Shown here: positions 14,798-22,521 of the stretch, piece by piece
Layout: every line of letters begins with the position of its first letter
Numbering within the stretch: the first letter of the stretch is position 1
Assembly: GCA_039679855.1 (NCBI GenBank)
Contig: JBDKUE010000224.1
Coordinates: 1 to 25,626, forward strand
Reading direction: 5' to 3'
DNA length: 25,626 nucleotides
Source: UBA5314 sp039679855
GTDB taxonomy: Bacteria > Bacillota > Syntrophomonadia > Syntrophomonadales > Syntrophomonadaceae
Translations under genes and position numbers: made by a program
Notes under the pieces: model-generated
Told to the model about the DNA's origin: nothing
Databases searched by the model: none
The model's input: only the letters and a program-made list of their open reading frames with translations

Positions 14798-14890
14798 ATG
14801 TTTACAACAACCCAGACAATTATTGGTGGTGTCATAGTCCTGGCAGTCATTGTCGCTTTTGTAATACTCATCAGGAAAGAGCTACAGTAA
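14798..14890 (+). CDS. 30-residue single-span membrane peptide
   Basis: ATG at 14798 is preceded by GGGGAGGAT and the frame runs to TAA at 14888-14890. The peptide starts MFTTTQTIIGG, has one long hydrophobic helix (about residues 8-25) and ends RKELQ. It resembles in size and shape the tiny accessory subunits found beside Na+-dependent transporters and decarboxylases. It lies between the ion transporter and the OadG-like peptide in the gcdB operon. A structural role with the transporter or the pump is inferred; the family was not recognised with confidence. Confidence 0.6.
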   Translation: MFTTTQTIIGGVIVLAVIVAFVILIRKELQ

Positions 14891-14926
14891 ATTGTTCATG
14901 GTTATAATATTGGGAGGGATTATAAG

Positions 14927-15070
14927 ATGCAATCAGTAACACTGGCACTACAGATCTATGGCATGGGCTTTATTATAGCCTTTTTGCTCGCAGTCATGAT
15001 TAAAGTCCTGCTGTTCACTATCCGGTATTTCTCACGTGGCAATTCGGAAAAAACACAGCACGCAGAGTAG
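14927..15070 (+). CDS. 47-residue OadG/GcdD-like small membrane subunit
   Basis: ATG at 14927 follows GGGAGGGAT, and the stop at 15070 is 17 nt before gcdB. The protein begins MQSVTLALQIYGMGF, with one transmembrane helix (about residues 8-32), then a short polar tail SRGNSEKTQHAE. The G-M-G-F start of the helix resembles the gamma/delta (OadG, MmdD, GcdD) subunits of Na+-pumping decarboxylases, which carry an N-terminal GMG..F..L helix. It is much shorter than GcdD of A. fermentans (about 107 residues) and lacks the long Ala/Pro-rich tail. Its position directly before the beta subunit supports a delta-subunit role. Confidence 0.68.
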   Translation: MQSVTLALQIYGMGFIIAFLLAVMIKVLLFTIRYFSRGNSEKTQHAE

Positions 15071-15087
15071 AAAGTGAGGATAGTATA

Positions 15088-16299
15088 ATGGATTTATTGT
15101 ATTTATTTCAGGGAATCGGCACCCTGTGTGTACAGGAGCCGAAGATACTAATTGGCAGAATCGTCTTAATGATTCTTGGCATGGCCTTAGTTTTTCTGGG
15201 TGCCAAAAAGATTCTGGAACCGCTGGTCATGATACCAATGGGATTTGGCATGGCAGCAGTAAACGCAGGTATGCTTTTTTTAAGCGGAAACCAAATAGGA
15301 AATCTGGTAATAAACCCTTTAGTAACTGAAACCACCGCGCTGGTGTCTATTCTGCAAATAGACTTTTTACAACCGATCTACACCTTTGCCTTTAGTAATA
15401 ATTTAATTGCATGTATTGTGTTCATGGGTATCGGCGTACTCTGCGACGTCGGTTATGTTATGAAGTATCCTTTTACCTGCATGCTCATAGCATTGTTCGC
15501 AGAGCTGGGGACTATTGTTACCTACCCAATTGCAATAGCTATGGGTCTTACTCCTGGACAAGCAGCTGCTGCTGCCATAGTCGGCGGAGCAGACGGTCCC
15601 ATGGTTCTTTTTTCATCGATGATGCTAGCCCCAGAAATATTTGTTCCAATAACGGTGATCGCCTACCTGTATCTAAGTCTGTGTTATGGGGGATATCCTT
15701 ATATCATCAAGCTGTTGATTCCCAAGGAGCTAAGAGGAATAAAGATTAAAACTACCGCCAAGAAGAATGATGTCACTTCCCAGGAGAAATTGATTTTCTC
15801 CGTTATTGCCTGTACGGTTCTGTGCCTGCTGCTGCCAGCGGCGGCTCCCCTGCTACTGAGCTTTTTCCTGGGCGTCGCCATCAAGGAATCAGGAGTAACC
15901 AGTTACATGAACATGATCGAGTCAACATTCCTCTACGCAGCCACTTTCTTCCTGGGTTTGATGCTGGGCGTTCTGTGTGATGCTGGCACTATCTTGAATC
16001 CCACTATCTTGCCGCTCCTGATCTTAGGGATTATAGCCCTGGGTCTGTCTGCGGTAGGGGGAATTATTGGCGGCTACCTAATCTATTTCTTTAACGGCAA
16101 GAACTTCAATCCCACAATAGGCATCGCCGGCGTATCCTGTGTCCCGAGCACGGCCAAAATCGCCCAGCACGAAGTCTCCGCGGTTAAGAAATCGACCATT
16201 ATTCTGCAATATGCCATGGGAGCCAATATATGCGGCGTAATAACCAGCGCCATCCTTACCGGAATTTACGTTACGGTTATACCAATGCTGGGCAAATAA
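15088..16299 (+). CDS. gcdB: Na+-translocating glutaconyl-CoA decarboxylase beta subunit
   Basis: This 403-residue integral membrane protein belongs to the OadB/MmdB/GcdB family. The core motif GGADGP (Asp169) matches the Na+-binding aspartate region of OadB. The C-terminal FNPTIGIAGVSCVPSTAKIAQ (Asn341) matches the second conserved Na+ site, and GVLCD occurs twice (about residues 116-120 and 294-298), reflecting the internal repeat. It decarboxylates carboxybiotin on GcdC and exports Na+ across the cytoplasmic membrane. It is the last gene of the sigma-54 operon, ATG preceded by GTGAGGAT, followed by a hairpin with a T-rich tail. The family cannot be told apart by substrate, but gcdA and gcdC nearby settle it. 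Confidence 0.92.
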   Translation: MDLLYLFQGIGTLCVQEPKILIGRIVLMILGMALVFLGAKKILEPLVMIPMGFGMAAVNAGMLFLSGNQIGNLVINPLVTETTALVSILQIDFLQPIYTFAFSNNLIACIVFMGIGVLCDVGYVMKYPFTCMLIALFAELGTIVTYPIAIAMGLTPGQAAAAAIVGGADGPMVLFSSMMLAPEIFVPITVIAYLYLSLCYGGYPYIIKLLIPKELRGIKIKTTAKKNDVTSQEKLIFSVIACTVLCLLLPAAAPLLLSFFLGVAIKESGVTSYMNMIESTFLYAATFFLGLMLGVLCDAGTILNPTILPLLILGIIALGLSAVGGIIGGYLIYFFNGKNFNPTIGIAGVSCVPSTAKIAQHEVSAVKKSTIILQYAMGANICGVITSAILTGIYVTVIPMLGK

Positions 16300-16451
16300 G
16301 CCAGCTGACCGGTTGAGCAAGATAGTCTACCTTCACAAACATTGGTACCCAACTCCGCAATTGGATTTGAAATGCTTGGTATAGCGTAATCATCATAACT
16401 CCCCCTCTATGTGACTGCGTACCTGATTATTTTAAAACCAGCGGGGTAAAA

Positions 16452-16498
16452 AGAAAAAGTCGCTTCCAAAATTAACGGAAGTCGACTTTTTCTCTTTT
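16452..16498 (+). terminator. Intrinsic terminator after gcdB
   Basis: AGAAAAAGTCGCTTCC pairs with GGAAGTCGACTTTTTCT around a 9-nt loop with one bulged base. The 3' arm itself contains TTTTT and is followed by CTCTTTTAC. The A-rich 5' arm would also give a U-rich tail on the minus strand. Confidence 0.7.
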
Positions 16499-16528
16499 AC
16501 ACCAGGTTCGTTCCTCTCTTTTTCCGGT

Positions 16529-16555
16529 AAAAAAGGGCTCCACCTAAATGGAGCC
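16529..16555 (-). terminator. Intrinsic terminator after the usp gene
   Basis: On the minus strand GGCTCCA-TTTAGG-TGGAGCC (16555 down to 16536) is followed by CTTTTTT (A-run 16529-16534). A compact 7-bp stem with six U is a standard terminator, about 100 nt past the usp stop. Confidence 0.8.
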
Positions 16556-16652
16556 TTCCTTAGAAATGGTCATTATTCACGAATACGCTCAGGCAGCTAT
16601 ATACCGGGGATTTCCTAATGCTATTAGGTTAAATATGCATTCTGATTCCAGT

Positions 16653-17081
16653 TTATTTTACTACCATAACCGGGCAGTGGGATTCGGCCATAACCCGCTG
16701 GGTTACGCTGCCGATCAGAGCTCCCGTCAAAGGCCGGTGCCCTCTGCTTCCCATGATTACGAGATCAATATCCCTTCTCATTTCATGGAGAATTTCTTCA
16801 GAAGGATAGCCGGTAATAACCTTTGTTTTAACCGTAATGTTGCCTGCATCCAATCCCTTGAGGGTTGCTGCAAACACTTTTAGGCCGATCTCAGCTACCT
16901 GCTCCTCTGAGAGAGGGTAGTACTCTTTTACTGTGAAGTCATACATGTGGGTAGGTGGTTGGGATACTACATGAAGCAGCTCGATTTCAGCGTCAAAGGC
17001 CCTGGCGTAATCTATCGCAGTAGATAGCGCCCGGCGTGAGTACTCGGACCCATCGCTGGGTACCAGAATTCTATTAACCAT
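16653..17081 (-). CDS. Universal stress protein (UspA family)
   Basis: The 142-residue protein has the single UspA fold: MVNRILVPSDGSEYSRRAL at the N-terminus, ELLHVV in the second strand, and the ATP-binding pattern G-x2-G-x9-G-S as GSRGHRPLTGALIGS near residues 111-125, ending CPVMVVK. Such ATP-binding proteins are cytoplasmic dimers linked to stress or energy limitation. It is monocistronic on the minus strand with AGGAGGAAT before ATG and its own terminator. No direct link with the glutaconyl-CoA genes is visible apart from proximity. Confidence 0.92.
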   Translation of the reverse strand: MVNRILVPSDGSEYSRRALSTAIDYARAFDAEIELLHVVSQPPTHMYDFTVKEYYPLSEEQVAEIGLKVFAATLKGLDAGNITVKTKVITGYPSEEILHEMRRDIDLVIMGSRGHRPLTGALIGSVTQRVMAESHCPVMVVK

Positions 17082-17253
17082 AATATTCCTCCTTAACCTA
17101 TTGTTCTGATCTTATCAGGCCGTATTATTTCCCTGGAATAAAGCATCCCCGGCATATTTGTAAAGAACACCAGGCGCAGCCTTAACAACCTTTAAGTTCT
17201 ATAGCTAAAATAACCGATTTTTAGCCTTTTCGCTGCTATAAACCCGTCAATTA

Positions 17254-17262
17254 TGCTATCAT
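17254..17262 (+). promoter_or_regulatory. Possible extended -10 promoter for the zinc-ribbon gene
   Basis: TGCTATCAT (17254-17262) fits an extended -10 (TGnTATCAT) 24 nt before the ATG. No clear -35 hexamer is visible. The leader would be about 18 nt, just enough for the AAGGAGC ribosome site. Confidence 0.4.
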
Positions 17263-17285
17263 TAAATAAAACGAAGGAGCATTAA

Positions 17286-17564
17286 ATGAACGATCTAAAA
17301 TCCGACTTCACCAATTGTCCGCGTTGCGATTCCGAAAACTGCCAGGACGTTCCTAAAAGCAAGGAAATAATTGGTACTCTTGTTGCGACCGTTGTATTCT
17401 CCGGGCTCATTTATGTTATGGGGTTTCACTTTCCCATACTGTGGTATTTACTGATAGCTATGCCAGCCTTTGCGTTATATCTTATACTCAAGCCCACTCG
17501 AAAACGCTTATGCCTTGATTGTAAAAAGATTTGGGAGTATAGTGTCCCTAAAAATCCAAAATAG
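17286..17564 (+). CDS. Small zinc-ribbon membrane protein
   Basis: This 92-residue protein has an N-terminal CPRC (Cys11, Cys14) and a C-terminal CLDC (Cys76, Cys79) that together can bind one zinc. Between them are two hydrophobic helices (about residues 28-48 and 51-68), so both zinc half-sites face the same side of the membrane. It is preceded by AAGGAGC and reads away from the usp gene. The function is unknown; similar zinc-ribbon/two-helix proteins are common and uncharacterised. I see no operon partner: the next gene is convergent, 17 nt away. Confidence 0.8.
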   Translation: MNDLKSDFTNCPRCDSENCQDVPKSKEIIGTLVATVVFSGLIYVMGFHFPILWYLLIAMPAFALYLILKPTRKRLCLDCKKIWEYSVPKNPK

Positions 17565-17581
17565 ATAATGCTTCACCCCCT

Positions 17582-17989
17582 TTACAGCTTCAAGTAGCTA
17601 AGCGTTGAGTGGGATACCTTTGTGTTGTCAAAGTTAAAGACAGCCACTTCACCGAATACCAGCCTTTTACCATTCTTAATTACACGCCCTTCAGCCTTTA
17701 GGGTGTTTCCGCGATTGCAACTTAGGAAATTGGTCTTTATCTCTGCGGTAGCTACTCTGCCACTGGAATCGATACCATTCTGGGTTGCTTGAGCTAGAAA
17801 GAAAGTCATGTCCGTAAGGGTTACCAGAATACCTCCGTGAGTACTTTGCCAGCTGTTGGTGAGTTGAGGGTTATAGGGCATAACTACTTTACAGTAGCCT
17901 TCGCCTATTTCCAGAAGTGTAACTTGTAGATACTGGTTAACCGGTATTTGAGCTAGATGTGCTTCAATTTGTTCAAAACTGGCCATCAT
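17582..17989 (-). CDS. PaaI-type hotdog thioesterase
   Basis: The 135-residue protein has a single hotdog domain: NSWQSTHGGILVTLTDMTFFLA (central helix with the HGG motif) followed by ATAEIKTNFLSC and the strand LKAEGRVIKNGKRLVFGEVAVF. This pattern is that of PaaI/YdiI-like acyl-CoA thioesterases. It would hydrolyse an acyl-CoA and spare CoA, which fits beside beta-oxidation genes. It lies downstream of the thiolase operon but is separated by a strong hairpin, so it likely has its own promoter. GGGGG lies 8 nt before the first of two adjacent ATG codons; either may be used. Confidence 0.85.
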   Translation of the reverse strand: MMASFEQIEAHLAQIPVNQYLQVTLLEIGEGYCKVVMPYNPQLTNSWQSTHGGILVTLTDMTFFLAQATQNGIDSSGRVATAEIKTNFLSCNRGNTLKAEGRVIKNGKRLVFGEVAVFNFDNTKVSHSTLSYLKL

Positions 17990-18030
17990 ATCTATTACCC
18001 CCTTATCCCTTAAGCCCGGTATGCTTTAAA

Positions 18031-18082
18031 TTTATATAAACAGATGATTTCTTATCCTGGAAACCAGGATAAGAAATCATCT
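18031..18082 (-). terminator. Very strong hairpin terminator after the thiolase operon
   Basis: Arms at 18042-18060 and 18064-18082 are perfectly complementary over 19 bp with a 3-nt AAA loop (TTT on the minus strand). The minus-strand sequence continues CTGTTTATATAAATTT. It lies 30 nt beyond the stop of the last thiolase and separates it from the thioesterase gene. Confidence 0.8.
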
Positions 18083-18111
18083 TGGAGCAAGATAAGACTT
18101 TTATGAGTGAA

Positions 18112-19296
18112 TTATATTCTTTCCAGTACTACCGTTAATGACTGTCCGCCCAGAGCGCCGACATTTACCAGGCCCAGCCTGCCCTGGCCGCTCTGCAGAC
18201 GGTACAGCATGTTAACTACCATGGCTCCGCCGGTTGCGGCTCCCGCATGTCCGTAGCCCAGGCTGCCGCCATCTACATTTACCTTCTGAGCAGCACTGCC
18301 TAGCTTGCCCATAACCGCCAGGGCATAGGCAGCGGAAGGCTCATGCATGTCGATGAAGTCAATGCTGTCCAGGCTTTTGCCTGCCATCTGGAGAGCTTTT
18401 TCGATTGATTTCACCGTAGCCATCTCCAGTAAACGGGGATTCCCAGCCGCTATGCCAAAGCCCAGCACGCGAGCCAGGGGCTTGGCGCCCAGGGCTTTAG
18501 CCCGGTCGGCCGAAAGCATGGCAATGCTGGCCGAACCGTCCGCCAACGGCGCCACATTGCCTTTGGTAGCGCTGCCGTTCGGATTGGCTGCGGCCAATTC
18601 CATCAACTGGGCAAAATCAGGGGCTTTGGCGGCGTCGTCAGCCTCGATTACTACTTCGACTTTTTTAACTTTCTTGTTAAAAGAAGCTATGGCCTCTTTC
18701 CATAGACCTTGCTTAATAGCGGCGGCGGCTTTGGCCTTGCTGGCCGCGGCATACTCATCCAGCGCGCTGCGGCTTATTCCGTAATTGGCGGCAACAATAT
18801 CAGCCAGCGCATAGGCGCTCAATTCACCGTAAAGGCCAACCGGTTGGGCGTTAATTTCTACATCAACTTTGGAATCATGGAAGCAAAAGTTTTCCTCTCC
18901 AAATTTGTAGCGCGGATGCACCAGGTAATGCTGGGCCTGGCTGTTGGTCTCAATGCCGCCCACCATAAGCGCTGAATACTCGCCGGCAACTATCTTATTG
19001 AAAGCGCTGATCATGGTCTGAATAGCGCCCGCGCACAGGGTATTCATAGTAAACCCGGCCGTGTTTTCAGCCAATCCGGCCAGAAGCCAGCCGTGTCTGC
19101 CTATGTTGGCCGGGAAGCTGCTCTGTTTAGCTTCACTGTATATACAGGCATCAAATTCCGCGGAATCAAACCCACTCCTGGCTACCGCCTCTTTCATCGA
19201 AATGGCGGCAATATCTTGAGATCGTTGATCAGCAAGTGAACCCATATACAATCCTAATGGCGTACGTGCTGCACTGGCTATTACGACGTCTTGCAT
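18112..19296 (-). CDS. Degenerate thiolase-family protein
   Basis: The 394-residue protein keeps the thiolase fold. It retains Cys88 (NTLCAGA, in place of CGSG or CASG) and His350 (GYGHAGAATGG, the proline of GHP replaced by Ala). Two normally invariant residues differ: the Asn of NEAFA is His318 (MHEPSAA), and the acid/base Cys near the C-terminus is Asn378 (LVNVGALGG instead of LCIGGGMG). Ordinary thiolysis therefore looks impaired, while Claisen-type or ligand-binding roles, or a structural subunit role, remain possible. Its start lies 18 nt after the stop of a canonical thiolase, so the two may form a heteromer. It is the last gene of the second beta-oxidation operon. The frame is intact and Ala-rich, with no sign of decay. 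Confidence 0.8.
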   Translation of the reverse strand: MQDVVIASAARTPLGLYMGSLADQRSQDIAAISMKEAVARSGFDSAEFDACIYSEAKQSSFPANIGRHGWLLAGLAENTAGFTMNTLCAGAIQTMISAFNKIVAGEYSALMVGGIETNSQAQHYLVHPRYKFGEENFCFHDSKVDVEINAQPVGLYGELSAYALADIVAANYGISRSALDEYAAASKAKAAAAIKQGLWKEAIASFNKKVKKVEVVIEADDAAKAPDFAQLMELAAANPNGSATKGNVAPLADGSASIAMLSADRAKALGAKPLARVLGFGIAAGNPRLLEMATVKSIEKALQMAGKSLDSIDFIDMHEPSAAYALAVMGKLGSAAQKVNVDGGSLGYGHAGAATGGAMVVNMLYRLQSGQGRLGLVNVGALGGQSLTVVLERI

Positions 19297-19314
19297 AACT
19301 ATCCCTCACTTCCC

Positions 19315-20541
19315 TTAGTCTATGGTCTTGATAATGCCGGCAACGCCGATTCCGCCGCCGCAGCACATAGTAGACAAACCGTATTTGCCGTTGGTCCGCT
19401 CCAGTCCATACAAGAGCTTGGTGGTGATTATACAGCCGCTGCCCCCGAGCGGATGGCCAAGGGCAATGGCTCCTCCGTACATGTTGACATGGCTGTCCAA
19501 CCACTCCTTGTCAACCTTCCAGTCGTTCATCCACTCTCTGTATACGGCCAGGCTCTGCCCGGCAAAGGCCTCGTTTAGTTCCACCAGATCCATGTCTTTT
19601 AAGGCAACTCCCGCTTTACCCATGGCGATTTGAACTGCCGGAACCGGGCCGCGGCCCATTATGGAGGGATCGACACCTGCTATGCCGCCGGCTACAAAAT
19701 AAGCCCGAGGCTTAATACCCAGCTCTTCGGCTTTTTCTTTAGACATAAGGATGGCCAGGGCCGCCCCATCATTTCTTCCCGAGGAATTGGCTGCGGTTAC
19801 ACTGCCATCCTTTTTGAAAACCGGTTTCAGCTTGGCCATTGCTTCCAATGTGGTTTCACGCGGGTACTCGTCCACTTTGAAAATACCTTTGCTGCCGTCA
19901 GCCTTCTCGTATTCAACCGGAACTATCTCGGCGACAAAATCGCCATTAGCGATAGCCTTCTTGGCCAAAACCTGGCTTCTGTATCCGAATTCATCCTGTT
20001 CCTCACGGGAGATATTGTGGATATCGACCAGGTTTTCAGCGGTGATGCCCATGGGTATGTTGCCATACCTTTCAACAGGTGCGCCACCCGGTCCTCCGGC
20101 AATGATGGCATCCATCAAGGTCAAGTTGGCTGTGCCAAAACCCTGGTTGCTCTTGCCGCTTACGAAAAACTCGCCGGTGCTCATGGACTCAACACCACCG
20201 GCCAGAACTATGTCGGCAAACCCGTTTTTAATAAATTCGTAGCCTTCAATCATGGAGAGCAAACCCGAACCACAGGCGACGGTGACCGTTGTCGCCGGCA
20301 CTTCCTCGGGCAGGCCGATGTTTAAGGCCAGATTCCGGGCAATATTGGCGCAGATTGAATTTTGTTTTACCTGGCCCAAAAAGCAATAATCATACATTTC
20401 CGGCTTTACTTTGGCCTTGTTGCGATCAACAATAGCCTTTCCCACCTTGGATATCAGATCTATCGGTTTAACATTTTTCAAAGACCCGCCCATGGTGCCG
20501 ATGGCACTTCTGGCCATGTCCACTATTACAACTTCACGCAT
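19315..20541 (-). CDS. Thiolase (acetyl-CoA acyltransferase)
   Basis: A 408-residue canonical thiolase: Cys90 in VACGSG, NEAFAGQ, GGAIALGHPLGGSG and the C-terminal CCGGGIGVA are all present. The frame can be read from TTG at 20568, but AGGAGGG lies 5 nt before the ATG at 20541, which is chosen and matches family length. It contains an insert rich in Trp/Asp before the GGAIALGHP motif (YREWMNDWKVDKEWLDSH), unlike the thiolase at 547-1728. Chain-length preference is unknown. It is tightly spaced between the hydratase upstream (38 nt) and the degenerate thiolase downstream (18 nt). Confidence 0.9.
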   Translation of the reverse strand: MREVVIVDMARSAIGTMGGSLKNVKPIDLISKVGKAIVDRNKAKVKPEMYDYCFLGQVKQNSICANIARNLALNIGLPEEVPATTVTVACGSGLLSMIEGYEFIKNGFADIVLAGGVESMSTGEFFVSGKSNQGFGTANLTLMDAIIAGGPGGAPVERYGNIPMGITAENLVDIHNISREEQDEFGYRSQVLAKKAIANGDFVAEIVPVEYEKADGSKGIFKVDEYPRETTLEAMAKLKPVFKKDGSVTAANSSGRNDGAALAILMSKEKAEELGIKPRAYFVAGGIAGVDPSIMGRGPVPAVQIAMGKAGVALKDMDLVELNEAFAGQSLAVYREWMNDWKVDKEWLDSHVNMYGGAIALGHPLGGSGCIITTKLLYGLERTNGKYGLSTMCCGGGIGVAGIIKTID

Positions 20542-20579
20542 TATATCCCTCCTATTTGGCTGGACCAAGCTTACCCAGC

Positions 20580-21374
20580 CTATTTACCCTTGTATTCAGG
20601 CTTCCGTTTTTCAATGAAAGCGTGCATGCCTTCCTTCGCGTCCTCACTGCCAAAAATGGCCGCCCAGGAATCCTGCTCCACGCGCATGGCAGTTTCGTTG
20701 TCAGCGCCCCAGTTGGAGTTGATGACTGCTTTGAGCATCTTCAGAGTGAAGGGAGGCTTCTTGGCTAATTTTTCGGCCCATTCTCTGGCGGTGCTCATCA
20801 ATTCGGGCAGTGGGACCACTTTGTTAATAAGCCCGATCTCCAGAGCCGTCTGGGCGTCTATCATACCGCCAAAGAAAAGCATTTCCTTGGCTTTGCACAT
20901 GGATACGTTCTGCACCAGCCGGTGGGTCGCACCGCCACCGGGGAATATGCCGACATTGATCTCGGAGCAGGCAATTTTGGCATTATCCGCGGCTATGCGC
21001 AGGTCGCACAACAATACGTTCTCCGCACCCCCGCCCATGGCATACCCGGCTATGGCAGCAATGGTAGGTTTCGGCATATCCGCCAGGGCCTTCTGACCGG
21101 CGCAATTGACGTCGGCATGAGCCCGGGCGTCTACTACCGAATACTGGGAAATAGCCGGTAAATCCCCGCCGGCACTGAAAACCTTTTCGCCGCCGGTAAG
21201 AATCACCACCCTGACATCGGGGTCCTGCCCCAGGGCGGTAAATATCTCCACCCGTTCCCGGTTTACTTCCATGTTTATGGCATTTAAGACTTCCGGACGA
21301 TTGAACTGAACCGTAGCTATATGATTTTCCACGGTGACCAGCATGGTATTGTATTTCTTATCCCTGTATGACAA
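20580..21374 (-). CDS. Enoyl-CoA hydratase/isomerase family protein
   Basis: This 264-residue crotonase-fold protein is paralogous to the one at 1907-2701. Glu118 (MGGGAENVLLCD) and Glu138 (CSEINVGIFPGGGATHRLVQ) are in the two catalytic positions, and the tail is IEKRKPEYKGK. The start is TTG at 21374, 9 nt after AAGGAGG; no ATG is available nearby. It belongs to the second beta-oxidation operon, between the hydroxyacyl-CoA dehydrogenase and a thiolase. The pair of paralogues defines a subfamily distinct from crt. The common substrate is not apparent. Confidence 0.85.
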   Translation of the reverse strand: MSYRDKKYNTMLVTVENHIATVQFNRPEVLNAINMEVNRERVEIFTALGQDPDVRVVILTGGEKVFSAGGDLPAISQYSVVDARAHADVNCAGQKALADMPKPTIAAIAGYAMGGGAENVLLCDLRIAADNAKIACSEINVGIFPGGGATHRLVQNVSMCKAKEMLFFGGMIDAQTALEIGLINKVVPLPELMSTAREWAEKLAKKPPFTLKMLKAVINSNWGADNETAMRVEQDSWAAIFGSEDAKEGMHAFIEKRKPEYKGK

Positions 21375-21418
21375 TGATCGCTACCTCCTTTCCCGAGGTC
21401 TATATACTCAAGATTTTA

Positions 21419-21461
21419 GTTGCGGTCTATCCCAAAGGCTTTAGGCCGGATAAACCGCAAC
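21419..21461 (-). repeat. Intercistronic stem-loop
   Basis: GTTGCGGT (21419-21426) pairs with ACCGCAAC (21454-21461). After one mismatch, TATCC pairs with GGATA, giving about 13 pairs with a 15-nt loop. On the minus strand it is followed by TAAAATCTT, too weak for certain termination. It lies in the gap between the dehydrogenase and hydratase genes. Confidence 0.5.
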
Positions 21462-21476
21462 CATCATCTTAAGGCT

Positions 21477-22364
21477 CTAGAACTTGATGTCGGTTCTGGG
21501 TTTCTTTTCTCCGGTGGTGTAGTCGTACCATCCCCTGCCGGTCTTGCGGCCCAAATCGCCGGCGGTGACCAGTTTCTCCAGAATCAGGCTGGGAGCAAAA
21601 TGGGGATTTTTGTAACCGGCATACAGCTGCGAAAGCACGTTGTAGTTGACATCCAGACCCACGAAATCAGCCAGCTCAAACGGTCCCATCGGCAGATTGG
21701 CACCCAGTTTCATAGCGGTGTCGATGTCTTCGATGCTTGCCACGCCTTCAAGCAAGCACTTGTAAGCTTCACATCTCAAAGCGGAATTGATCCGGTTTAC
21801 GATGAAGCCGGGAACATCCTTGGCCACTACAGTCGTCTTGCCCATCTTCTGAGCGACTTCAGCAACAACCGCAATAGTTTCATCAGAGGTCTTGATAGCG
21901 CGAATGAGTTCGCAAAGCCGCATAACCGGTACCGGGCTGAAGAAATGCATACCGATAAATTTGGACTGATCTTTAACTGCTACAGCCAGGGAAGTAATCG
22001 GAATAGATGAAGTGTTGGTTGCCATGATACATTCGGGTTTGCATATAGCATCCAGTTTACCGAAAATGTCCTTTTTAAGATCGGCGTTTTCATAAACAGC
22101 TTCGATTACCAGATCTACAGCCGCGGCATCGTCAAGCGATGTGCTGGGTTTAATAAGGGCCATGGTGCCGTCAACAGCATCCTGGGTCAGGGTTCCCTTG
22201 TCAACCTTTTTGGCCAAAAGCTTTTTGATTCCGGCAATTCCCTTTTCAACCGCGGCGGGGGCGATGTCATAAAGATACATTTCATACCCGGCCTGGGCGC
22301 CTACCTGGGCAATACCGGCTCCCATAAAACCTGCTCCGACTACAAATACTTTTTTAATTTCCAT
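21477..22364 (-). CDS. 3-hydroxyacyl-CoA dehydrogenase
   Basis: The 295-residue protein has the Rossmann motif GAGFMG (residues 10-15), the catalytic pair His140 (GMHFFSPVP) and Glu152 (CELIR), TNTSSIPITSLA, and a C-terminal 3HCDH domain with GRKTGRGWYDY. It oxidises an L-3-hydroxyacyl-CoA with NAD+. Compared with the Hbd at 2761-3600, it has Ser in place of Asn in the HFFNP motif and a longer C-terminal tail (TTGEKKPRTDIKF), so its substrate may differ. It lies within the second operon with stem-loops on both sides. GGAGGAAG precedes the ATG. Confidence 0.92.
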   Translation of the reverse strand: MEIKKVFVVGAGFMGAGIAQVGAQAGYEMYLYDIAPAAVEKGIAGIKKLLAKKVDKGTLTQDAVDGTMALIKPSTSLDDAAAVDLVIEAVYENADLKKDIFGKLDAICKPECIMATNTSSIPITSLAVAVKDQSKFIGMHFFSPVPVMRLCELIRAIKTSDETIAVVAEVAQKMGKTTVVAKDVPGFIVNRINSALRCEAYKCLLEGVASIEDIDTAMKLGANLPMGPFELADFVGLDVNYNVLSQLYAGYKNPHFAPSLILEKLVTAGDLGRKTGRGWYDYTTGEKKPRTDIKF

Positions 22365-22420
22365 TGTTGGCTTCCTCCTTATTTATAATGAATAAAGACT
22401 GCGAAACATTTCATAAGGCG

Positions 22421-22499
22421 AAATATAAAAGCCTGCGGTTGGCATGGTACTTGCTTCGCTCCGTAAAAACCGTATCTGTGATTGTAACTGCCAACCGCA
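22421..22499 (-). terminator. Intercistronic terminator-like hairpin with long loop
   Basis: TGCGGTTGGCA (22434-22444) and TGCCAACCGCA (22489-22499) pair perfectly over 11 bp around a 44-nt loop. On the minus strand the stem is followed by GGCTTTTATATTT. It lies between a thiolase and a dehydrogenase gene of the same direction, so it would at most reduce read-through or mark a processing site. Confidence 0.55.
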
Positions 22500-22521
22500 A
22501 ATCTTAGAAGGGTCAATATCT

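Larger units (their letters stand above)
16300..16652. other. Intergenic region between gcdB and the usp gene
   Basis: A 353-nt stretch between convergent genes. It contains two terminators, one for each strand, and no gene-like frame. Confidence 0.6.

Noticed and set aside
18042..18082. 19-bp perfect inverted repeat as a small transposable element
   Set aside because: The 3-nt loop leaves no room for an element; no target duplication or second copy seen, and the place after an operon fits a terminator.
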